DNA of 64,000 nucleotides, taken from Diprion similis. Taxonomy: Eukaryota > Arthropoda > Insecta > Hymenoptera > Diprionidae. Below are positions 39,426-50,700 of this stretch, piece by piece. The notes under the pieces are model-generated. The model had not been told where the DNA came from and made no database searches. It saw nothing but the letters and a program-made list of their open reading frames with translations. Position numbers and translations under genes: made by a program. The stretch covers positions 18,625,025-18,689,024 of the forward strand of contig NC_060108.1 of assembly GCF_021155765.1 (NCBI RefSeq), in the 5' to 3' direction. Every line of letters begins with the position of its first letter. Positions within the stretch are counted from its first letter, which is position 1.

Positions 39426-40891
39426 TCATTCGTACTTTGCTATTTGCACCATCACAAAAACACCGAATAACAAGGCAATGATCTCCTTAATTGATTGCCA
39501 AAATTTGGTGTCTGATAGAAGCTCAGGAATCACAGAGACAGTTGCAATGTATATGAAGCCACCGGCGGTAAATGGCAATATCCATGAAGTGGCGAAATCA
39601 CCTGTAATCACAGAATATCAAAACATCAGTTACAAATATTTGCAAAAATAGCAGCTATTCTTTCAATCTTACAAACAACAATTAGAGTTCCGATAAATGT
39701 ATAAAATTTTTCATTCTCACCCATTCCTTCAGCTAATAAGGACACGCACGTTCCTGTAACAGCACCCAGTGCAGTGCTTAGTTGGAGCCAAATCGCCTAA
39801 AAAATGAACATTGAAATGATTGAAAAATACTTGGCAAAACTTTGGGCAATCCATTTTCAGAACCAATGTGAACAGATAAATATATAGATCACCTTTTTTC
39901 TGCTAACTCCGCTTTGAATGAGAATGGCAAAGTCCCCAATCTCATGAGGTACCTCATGAAACAGAATGGTTACTGTAGTGGTGATTCCGATTTTGTTACC
40001 GGCCAAGTAGCTCGCACCGATAGCGAGTCCGTCTGTAAAATTGTGCGTAAAATCAGCAGCCAAATTCAAGTACCCAGCAATCTTGATGTTCTCGATGGGT
40101 TCAGTTTGTTTTACCAACGACTGGCTGTCCTTGCCATCAGTCTTGTCTTTGTTGGAATCTTTGGTTGGCTTCTTTTCCTTGGCAGGAACGTTGTGACTGT
40201 GGGAATGTGAATGATTTCCCTTGATTAAACGCACTCCTTTTTCTATCATAAGGAACGTTATTATTCCCAGTAAAACTGATAAGCCAACGGTCATATCATG
40301 CCCGTGTTCATGTCCGTGTTCATGTCCGTGTTCATGTCCGTGTTCTCCTGATGGAACGTGGCTATGAGCATGAGAATCGTCATGGGCATGAGAGTGGGGT
40401 TCAAGAGCGTGAGGAATCAGATGTAAAAATGCGTCACCCAATAAACTTCCAGAGGCGAAACTTAGGACCATTTTCAGCCAAGGTTCCTTCTCTTTACTGT
40501 TGTCCAATGGGACAAGAAACAGAATTAAAAATGGTGCAGCGGAGATGAGAAGGGTTGAACCGACAGCATTTATCCAGAGCGACACCAGGTCTCGACCTTT
40601 AGGGGAGTCGGAGGGTTGAGAATCTACGGAAGCGTGGACGTGATGTTCTTCATGGTGGTGCTGGTGGCGATGATGATGCTCGTGATGGTGATGGAGATCG
40701 GCGGATTCGTGAGACTTTCGGTTTGCCGCTTGGCTGTATTTGAAGCTTGCAGGTTCATCGTGTGAATGTCCGTGGCCTCCGCAGAGAGCCGGGAATCCGA
40801 AGAAAATTATCAGTATTAAAAGTGCTAGAGCAACTCGCGACGTAAAGGCACGACTCAAGAACCTTTGTTCCGGTATCACTCGACCCGTCAT
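39426..40891 (-). CDS. Catsup: ZIP7/SLC39A7-type zinc transporter (Catsup)
   Basis: Releases zinc from the endoplasmic reticulum/Golgi into the cytosol; the fly orthologue Catsup also affects catecholamine synthesis and Notch trafficking. Exons read leftwards: 40891-39893, 39796-39721 and 39601-39426, totalling 1251 nt and 416 residues. An N-terminal hydrophobic segment ([17 protein letters not shown]) serves as signal or first helix. A His-rich lumenal stretch follows, then membrane helices and a His-rich loop with four GHEH-type repeats. Metal-site motifs are [11 protein letters not shown] and HEVPHEIGD (residue ~312), the latter the LIV-1 subfamily HExPHExGD signature. The protein ends [13 protein letters not shown]. 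It is divergent from the kinesin gene, sharing an 819-bp upstream region. Confidence 0.95.
40297..40344. repeat. 12-bp minisatellite inside the ZIP7 His-rich loop
   Basis: Four head-to-tail 12-bp units (CATGTCCGTGTT on the plus strand, the first with one change) encode the repeated GHEH block of the zinc transporter. Confidence 0.9.
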
Positions 40892-41710
40892 TTTCGCAAG
40901 GCTTTCAGGTTATGAACAATTTTTGTTAATCGGTCATGGAGAACGTATCTATTTTTAATGCAAACAAACGTATTCACTATATTTTGACGCAAAACTTTAG
41001 TCAATGCTAATTTTACACTGCAAAAAATAACAATATGTGTTTATCAGTATTATAGGCTAGATTCCAGCGCATGTCCAGTTAGCATGCAATATAAACGTGG
41101 CTTGTGCAGTTTTGCCATTCGTGCGCATCAGTAGAATTTACATAGCGTTCCGGAGTTGTCATTCGTCGAAATCGGTGACATTATTCACGCACGAAGCGCC
41201 CGCAAAGCGAAGGCGGATATCTCTGCGAGCTTTCACATATGTTGAGAAAATTAGAAGTGAGTTGCATTGCTTCTGCGGAGTAACCCGCGACTTTAGTGAG
41301 CCAATAAGATTGAATTTGTCGGCCTGAAAGCGAAAGCGTCTGTTTGTGATGAATTTGGCGCGTTGAAAACAATAAATAATAATAAAAAAATACCGTATTT
41401 ACGTTAGGAAAAAGGTATTTAGGCTGTAAAAATCGTAGGTATATTGAGTGGTAGTGAAATTCAACTTTGTTCTATCGAGTTTTGTGTGAAAAGTATTCTG
41501 TTGTCGTTATCTCGACACCCTGCACAACCGAGTTTTGTCAACGGTTTTCTATTTACGTACTACCTTTAATTTTAGTTGCATGTGTTCAATATTCTATTCG
41601 TCAGCACGCAAGTACAAAATTAAACGACATTGGAGACGGTAAATGTAGCTGAAAGTGAGAAATCTTCCCTGCATGTGGTCTGAATACTTTTGTACAAAAT
41701 CATTTTCATC
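40892..41710. promoter_or_regulatory. Divergent promoter region, Catsup / KIF14-type kinesin
   Basis: 819 bp between head-to-head start codons. On the kinesin side it contains a CCAAT box at 41301-41305 and a TTTGGCGCG E2F-type site at 41354-41362, followed at once by TTGAA. Together these look like the control region of a gene expressed in G2/M. No coding sequence seen. Confidence 0.6.
41354..41362 (+). promoter_or_regulatory. E2F-type site with adjacent CHR-like TTGAA
   Basis: TTTGGCGCG matches the E2F/DP consensus TTTSGCGC exactly, 349 bp upstream of the mitotic-kinesin start codon, and GTTGAA directly follows it. The inverted CCAAT/E2F/CHR set is common in mitotic genes; use here is inferred. 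Confidence 0.5.
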
Positions 41711-44700
41711 ATGTCGCATAGAGGCGGAAATTCTTCGAGCACGCGATCTTTGAATGCTATTTTCTCGAGTGAGCCTATTAATTTTAACAAAGAAAACGCA
41801 CCTCCAGTTAAGAAGTAAGTTTTCTGTAATAGATCAATCAATATTTTTCGATCTCAATCACAAAGATTGTCCAAGTGACTTGACACTGTTGTTCACAGAA
41901 AGTTCTTCGAAAGCCCTGAGGCAACAGATGACTGTGTCTCCCATATCAGAGCATCAAGCAATTCGCGATTCAAATCAAATCTTATTCGTTCGAAATCTGT
42001 AACAATGTTGCAAAAAGAGGAACCATCATTGTCTACCAAATCGTCTTCTGAAGAAAGGCTTAAAACTCCAATGAGAATCGCATCAAATCCAAGATTATCT
42101 GCAGACAGAACTCCTGTCACACATTTTTGCACACCCAAAAGAGTTAGCGCCAATGAACGAGGGTCCAAGACAAACATATCTGCCATATCGAGTAAAACAC
42201 CTGTAAAACGTTACTTCAGTAACCATAATCCTCCAGCTGCAACTCCCGATTGCTTTAACCTGGTTCAAATGGAAACCCCAAAAACCAGGCAGGACCTGGG
42301 TGCTGATGAGCAGACAATGTGCGAAGGAGAACAAAGTAATCTAACTGTCGGAGTCAGGGTCAGGCCTATGAGTTTTAAGTAGGTATTTCTATCAATATTT
42401 CGTCAAGTGATTACTTTAGAACTGGATTACTTAACTCCACAGGGAACTGAATGACCAGAGAATAACAGCGATCGTTGAAGCCAACGGTCAAAATATAACA
42501 GTGGAGTGCGAATCTTCCAGGCATACATTTATGTACGATCATTGCTTTGTATCCTTTGCCGATTCCTGCACGCCACAGCATGCCACCCAAGAGGTGGTAT
42601 TCAAAAACATGGTTCTACCACTGGTAGACAACGCGTTTGAGGGTTACAACGCATGTCTGTTTGCCTATGGGCAAACTGGATCTGGGAAAAGTTACAGCAT
42701 GATGGGTACAGAGACGTGCGGGTCAGGGCTGGGCTCTGAAGCTGGTATAATACCGAGATTTTGTCATGAAATATTTTGCCGATCAATGAGAAACTCCAAA
42801 GTTGTAACTACAGTAGAAATTAGCTACTTTGAAATATACAACGAGAAGATTCACGATCTCCTTGGCGTCAATGCCAGTGGGGGTAAACGTGCGCCATTGA
42901 AAGTTAGGGAACATCCAGTGTTTGGGCCCTATGTCGTAGATCTGAGCCAGCACGGTGTCAACAGTTACGAAGATCTGCAGGTTAGTTATTTGAAAGAGAC
43001 TTTTCAAAAAATGTAAATGGCAACAATCTATTTCAAACTTGCCAATCTACTTGAATCTCTTTCACAACTCTTGCCCATCATTTCTTCAGGGTTGGCTGAA
43101 GGTTGGTAATTCTCAAAGAGCTACAGCTGCGACAGGAATGAATGAAAAGAGTTCCAGGTCCCACAGTATTTTCAGTGTGGTTCTAACTCAGACGCAAGTA
43201 GATGTTCCCTCTGGCAATCAACCGGCGGAGCCGAGTCGTCGGAGTAAAATTAATCTGGTAGATCTGGCTGGGAGCGAGCGCCTAAGTCAGACGTGTGCCA
43301 GTGGAGATAGACTGCGCGTAAGCCTAAAATTTGAAGTAATTTATTTCTTACTGCTAATGGAAAATTAGTCAGTATGAGTAACAACACCTGATCCTCCCTG
43401 AAATCCAAATAAATAGCTTTTACTCAAAAGGCAGGTAGCACGTATATTAACTTCAGATTAAAACAACTGTGACTCACACTTATGAATACCCTACAAGGGA
43501 TGAGAAAGGAATGATTCCGTAGGTATTTAATGTGTTTTCAAAGAGTCGCGGAATCGTTTGATATGCCAAGTTTTATCACTTGATTGACAAATAGCTTCGT
43601 CACACCTTTGGAGCACTTTCAAAAAATAATCTAGTATATGACTAATATCTCCAACAATTCACATTTTAATAAATATGTATTTCGATAAAGATACTTTCGT
43701 TAATCTATTATCTGAACAGTCTTTTGCTCTAGTTGCGATTTGATTAGAATCACATTTTTTTTTTTTTTTTTTTTTTCAATTCACGAACTATTTGTTCATT
43801 GTTTTCTGCTTGACTACTGTAGTACTTGAACCGAATTTTCGTCCCATCATTTGTAATTCTTCTTCTTGAACCCTTAGTTAAAAAAATTAATTCGACTATC
43901 TTTACACAACCAAATAATTGCTGGATCATTTGTAGGAAGGAGTTTCTATCAACAAGTCGCTCCTAACCCTGGGAAAGGTGATTGCATCTTTGGCTGAGAG
44001 CACAAACAACAGGAAACGGGGTTTTGTGCCTTACAGAGAATCCGTACTGACGTGGCTGTTAAGGGTGAGTGATAAATCCTTATTATTGTTTGCTTTTGTA
44101 CTGTGAAAAGTTTATTGATTTAGCAAAAGATAGAAAAATTTACAGGGTTTATTACATAAGTGAATATTATTGAGAAACCATCGAGGATCTACAAACCAAT
44201 AGAAACACTTGAAACATTTATAGAGCTCATCCTCGACAGGTTGTCAATAGATATGATTAACAAAGAAATTGGTAAAAAAAAGTTGATATTATCAGCCTAC
44301 TAGGTACTCTGGTTACAATAGGTGGAGAAATTCGATCATATCTTTGTAAAAGGTTATTTGTCGATGTAATCGTTTGAAACACTTGAAACACTTTTTTACC
44401 ATCCTTCAACAAAGAGATAATTCGTTATTCAATATACGATTAAATAATATATACTTAAAACAAAAAATCCCAAGCCCTGCATGGGATGAACTTAATACCC
44501 TAGAGTATTAATAATCCATAAATTTCTAAAATCTGTAGTCAACGAAGTACGCTTATCGACGTCTCATTTATAAGTTGAATTATTTATACAAGTTGAGAAT
44601 CTCGTAAGTAACTCCAGCCACTCCATTCATACTTAATTATTAATAATTTGAAAGCTAAAAGTATAACAATCACGCATCAGAATGACAGAATATTCTAAAA

Positions 44701-47700
44701 TAAATAAAATTACGGAAACATTTGAACAATTCAATTAAGTCGGACCATAAAGCAGTCTGTGCAGCAATTTCCAGGTACTTTTGGCAACAGGTCGTATCAT
44801 TTTGTGACTATTTCATTGCCATAGTAGAAAAAATCCAGATCTTTGGAAGGAGAAGCAACAGATTCTTTCGTAAAATTGATCCACCAATGTCTCGTCAGAG
44901 TTTTTGAAGAGCAATTCGTTAGTGCATCAAGTCGGTATAGTAGTTGAACATCGGTGCCCGAATGTAAACTCTTCTAATAGTGCATTTGCAATCGGGGCCG
45001 CATTTCTTGCACCGATTTCCGCACTTCAGACACCCACTTCTCGATTTGGTGGCATTTGTAGTGTCTGCAATAGGAATGACGCAGTTTATGTCTATGTGTA
45101 TCAATCGAGAGATTAGATAAATTGTACCGAGTAGTCGTTTTAAGTTTCTTTAACATATAAAAAAAAAAAAAAAAAATAAGTTGAGCCAAAACACCAGATA
45201 TTACATGAGCATGAAACTAAAAATAAGAATAATCTCGAATATTATCAATGCCCATGTATAACATATAACTTGTGTCTCGTACCTTCTTTTTTCTCCGCCA
45301 GATGACCGAGTGTTTTACTCTTGAGCGTTGGCCACACCATTTTTATCGACGGGTTTTATTCCCTCCTTGCGTCACTTTCCTCGAGCTTGTCTCCGGCCGG
45401 ATTCGTGAAGCGAAACTTTGCTCGGTACCGCTCCGTATTCGACTTTATAGAAATTACGCCGGCGCCGAGTCTTTTGCACACGGCACTACCAGCCGAGAAT
45501 GAGGCAATGTTACAAGCTGCGTTGCGGCATCCGATCGTCCTGATTAATTTTAATGAAGCACTGTTATCTCTTCGTTCATTGCATTATTATTTGTTCAGGC
45601 CCTCAGAAAAGGCGGAGGGACAGCTGGAAAGGGATTGTCAGTGTTTCATGTTAATGCGCACCAACCATTGCTCGTTCAAATATCGGCATCGTGTAACACG
45701 GACAAAATGGTGCCGCGCGCAATTGTAGGATTGAACATTGGTGCCGTGCGCAACGCACGGGTCATGTATATTCGAGCGATGACGTCACGTCAACCCTGTA
45801 ATTGCGTCGCTATACTTTCAGATATTTAACATATTTTCGGTAAACTTCCGTACTATCTTGACAGTCAACAGTGACAGAAATCACGAGTATTTTAGCATTT
45901 CATTCTTTCAACTATTTGCACACTCGTCCCTTAGCCTAGTTTTCCTCCGTAAATGTTCAACTCAGCTGCTAATATTTTAGCAAATTTTCTCTATTTTTAC
46001 TCTTATTATTAGGTATTTAATATTATCAGGGCGTGGCTGCATTCCGTAACGGTGTAATAGTCAGTTTAAGAGATACCGTTGTCAGCCAATTATGATCAAC
46101 TCACGTTCGTAGACTATTCGTAAAATGTCATTACTCTATTAGACGGATGACGCCGAATCGCACTTAAGCAATAACCGCACACATACGTGAATTAAAATGA
46201 CCCAGAAATCATACCCGGCGATACGTGAATTATCAATGACCAAGAATTCATATCCTGCGCGTATATGTAAATTTGAATTAATAACACATCATCACTGTAG
46301 TCGACGTACGCAATTATTTCGCCCCGAAGACTACGCAGCGTTGGGTTTGGTTTACAGCTCGTCAAATAATAAACCCGAAATTGACACAACGATGGTATAA
46401 TTTCGCAAAAAAAAACAAAAAACAAACGCAATTATCAATATTTGAGAAATTTATCCGGGGTTGTTTATTCATGCCCCCCCCCTCCAAACTACTCCCATCT
46501 GTCTTTTAACCAGTAATTCTCGTTAACCCTGAGCTCTATACCGTAAGGTTAGCGATCGAATGACGCTCTACAGTTAAAGTAGGCGGGAGAAAAACAGACA
46601 AAACTGTACGTTTCTGTAAAATATTTTGTTCATCAAGTTTCACTAAGATATGACCTAATTTTTTTATTCCATCCAATTTGTACATCTGCGACGTTTGCGG
46701 TAAAGGACTCGAAAATTTCAGTGTATATAAAGCAGCATAGCATATCTGAACGTTTACCTATTGATCACTTTTTAACGACGCTTAATTCCCGATTCATGTT
46801 TAATTGCGTAGCTGCAGTAGTCGTCATCTTCACTGGTCGTTATAAAATAAAGAATATTTCAATGATCATAGATTAAAATTATAACAGTGGCCTGCTTCTC
46901 GTTGAATTTCAATCTTGAAAATATTGTTTGGAGGTGTTGGGTGTGATGTTGAATCGTTTATTATTTCGAGAAATTTAAGGATGCTGCGCAGAAGAATTAG
47001 AGGAAAGTAAATTTTATTGCGAAAGTAATATATATATTTATTATGCTGCAGAGACTTGCTGGGTTAATGTAAAGATACATTTATAATATCAAACACCTTT
47101 TTTTAACCGATTAACAAATAATATAATTTTATACAAGTGTACGGAATTTTTTTCTGCACATTAAATCTTTTTTTTTCTATGCTTGAAATCGATTTCATTT
47201 GTTTCTTATTTTACTGAACCAGAAAGGCATTATCAGGCTCATATAATATCTCGCTTTCACCCGTAACGGGAAATCTACACTCTCGATTTATGTCTTACAT
47301 AATATTGTTTTTTTTCTTCTTCATTATTTCTACTTCGCAAGAAATATCTCAAAAAGATCCTTTTTTTTCACACATGCACTCGTACGCATCCACCTAAACA
47401 AGTCATCATACATGCATTCACCATCCTTACTATGTTTATAGTGTAATACATATACCTATAAATACTTGCAAACGACCCGGGAAAAAGAATTCATTTTTTC
47501 GCATTTTATTAATATAACTAACATCATCTCCAGTTATTTGTATACATATACGCTTGGTTTTTGACTGATTCACAGAATTCTACTCACGTCAGGCGAAGCG
47601 TGAGTAGCGTCAGCAGTAACGTTTCTAGTATACATACAAACTGGTTTTATACTTTCACACAACCTCAACAATCAGTCTTATAATGATTACATCAATTCTT

Positions 47701-50700
47701 AACAGTCGTAAAAGTAATTAGGAATATCTATATCTGCGTTTAATGAAGAAAACAGCATTAATGAACGCCGTATAACACGTCACTCGGCAAATTCCAATTA
47801 ACAATTCGGACAATACTTTCAAGCATTTTTTAAGGAGTGTAGAAAAATTCCGTTCGATAATTTTATTTTTTTCGTATAATATAAAAAGAAAGTTAGACAA
47901 TGTAGTATAGATTTTCTCACTTTGCATTTTACTTTGATCAATAAAAGTTTTCCCTTCACAGTCTGACTGTACGAATAATAACCTGGTTTATTTCTATTTT
48001 GTCATACGAAATCTTTTCATACTTTTTTTTTTCTAACCTGAGGAATGAAATCAAACATTTCATACTCCTCACATTTTTTACTTTACTTTACTTTACTTTA
48101 CTTAATCTTCGAAATAATCCTGCGAAATAGAGCCCTTGATGTACGGGCATAAAATTTTATTACACAACGAAGAGCATTTAATTATACGAGTATGAATATG
48201 AATTCAACGGGTAACGGCAGACTTGAGAAAACCAATAAATATATACATTTTACATATAAACTTAATCTTAAATAGGTAGTAAATAAAAATAATCTTAACA
48301 CTTAGACAAAACGCGATAAGCGCCACCAATAACCAGGTACTTCAGTAGAAATTATACTCGTTATCGGAACGATTTCATCGCTCGAAAAAAAAAAAAAAAA
48401 AAAAAACCCACCAAGTTTATACAATTGAATTTTTCATTCAAATTTTATTTGATTCTCTCTCTCTCTCTTCCTTTCAAAATCGGTCGTGAGTATTGAAGAC
48501 TGAGTATTTTTCCGCAAATATAGGGAAAAAGTACCTGCAACTCCCGCACGAATCGCAATGGTTAACATTCCGACAAATATGTAGATACGCTACTATTTGT
48601 GTCAACACATAGGAGTTTCCTCGGTGGCGCAATTGATTATTCGTCTTACGATAGCCTCTCTCCTTTCTTCATTCGTTCTTCATTTTTCATTCATTGTTCA
48701 TTCACTCTTTCATTCTTCTTAAATATAATATGAATTACTATGTATTAAATTTAGTTGCCGTTTTCGGATCCGCCGATATTTTCGTCGGATCTTCTTCGCG
48801 ATGTCTTTGCTTCGTCTTTCGGTTTTTCCACACTCTTCTCTCGCGACTCCTCGTCATCTCCGCACCTCGGCACTTCTTCCTTCTCCTCTCCCTCCTCGTC
48901 CTCCTCCTCCTCCTCCTCCCTTATCGCATCTTCTTCGATCTCTTCATGTATCTCGCTGCAAGAATTACTCCGTGCTTTACCACGGATGTAAGCAGCTAGG
49001 GTGCGCCGTTTGTTTTCTTTGCAAAGTGAGCAAGGGACTTTAGACGTGGATTTTTGTAGCTGCTGACGTTGCTGGTTCTTCGTCTTGGTTGTTGACTTCC
49101 CTGAAATGAAAATAAACAATGTTTACTCGCTCGTCTGGCTCATCAATTTTCAATTATTCACTTGATTTAACCGCCAGCACAAGTTTACCGTTTACCGAAG
49201 TTTTATGGACCGTGGTCTTAACCCCGATGTCAAATCAGAATTCATATTATTTATACAACGTATAAAGATATACGTAAACAAAATCGAAATACGATACAGA
49301 TAATATCATCGACGTAGCTGCTGGTTAAACCGTCGTCATCCAATATGCGTAGTTTATATTTAGCTCGACTAGGATTGAAACAAGTTTCTGACGTGTGAAA
49401 GGAATTCGCTGTCGCTGCAGCAGCATCAACACGACGCGATCGTGGTGCAGCAGTTCACCTCTTATAATACGCATGTGGTTTCCCGCAGAATGAGAATTTG
49501 TTTGCTGTGGTGAATGAAAATTGCGAAGTTTCATAAAAACTTTTTTTTTTTTTTATATACATCGAAATACTAATTAATTTATCAGTATCGACGAGTCGTT
49601 GTAACTTCAGGAGAAGAAATGAGCGATATACTCCAACGAAGAAAAGCAAACCTGTCAATGTTATATTATAGAAAGCGCAGTTCACAAATATACAGAACCG
49701 TGAAACAATATCAGTCGGAATGGGAAGTAATATTAGTCCGCGAGATAATGAGATCAGTCACCTCGCGCGTTCGGAATTCAAAGAATCGAACTTCCAACGT
49801 TTGTACGCTCACAATAACTTACGATTCTCTTAATGTACAATGTATTAGTAGAGTCAAGGTGATTACATCTACGTGTCATTTCTTTTGCAGCCAAGCTTAC
49901 ATATGTGACACTTTATAGATTATACTGTATTAATTATATACCCGCGTAATGACAGATTAATATTTCGCGCTTTTTTTTCTTTGCGGTTGATAAACATGTC
50001 CCAGATGATGAAATGGCAGATCTATATTGATAATATTACGCGTTTCTAATTTCTGATGTGGTTACGCGACCGTTTTTCTTCTCCCCCCCCCCCCCCCCCT
50101 GCAATGCACAACCACAGCGTCTTCCTTTTCAATGGCTTGTCGTTCATGTACGTACATGGATTGGAAATTACATGCAACTACGCACATGATATTTGACCGC
50201 GATACTAGCGTCGCACATATACCTGATATAATAGTAGTAGTTAGGGCGGATCTGTTTTTATCTCCTCATTATTTATAGCTTATAATCTGTAGGTATATAA
50301 ATGTAAACGCACATACAGTGTATGCGAGTAGAAAGAGCAATAACAATTACAATGTTTAAAAAAAAAAAATTTTTTACGCCGTTGCGACTACGGTTTGACA
50401 AATTTAAATAGCAGATATATCTATGGAGCGTGTTTACTTTACGTCAAGTTGTTCTTATCCGTAGTAACGTAAGTATAAACGAACAAAACTATACAATTAC
50501 ATTAGAATTCGAGAGAATCTGCCCTTGATCCAGAAACGTGACCATACAAAATATGCGAACCTACACATATATACACGTACTTGCAGCATCGCGACGCGAC
50601 ATCATTCGTCTTCGTCTCAACGTTTATTTTCAATCAATTGCGAACCACTGCAGATCTTATGATCAACGATTATATTCTTATAAAGGTTCACAAACACATG

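Noticed and set aside
45321-45728. 135-codon plus-strand open frame in the large kinesin intron.
   Set aside because: It coincides with the promoter and first exon of the metallothionein-like gene on the other strand and shows no protein-like pattern.
48755-49043. Plus-strand Ser- and Pro-rich frames.
   Set aside because: They are shadows of the Glu/Lys-rich minus-strand exon of the nested gene.
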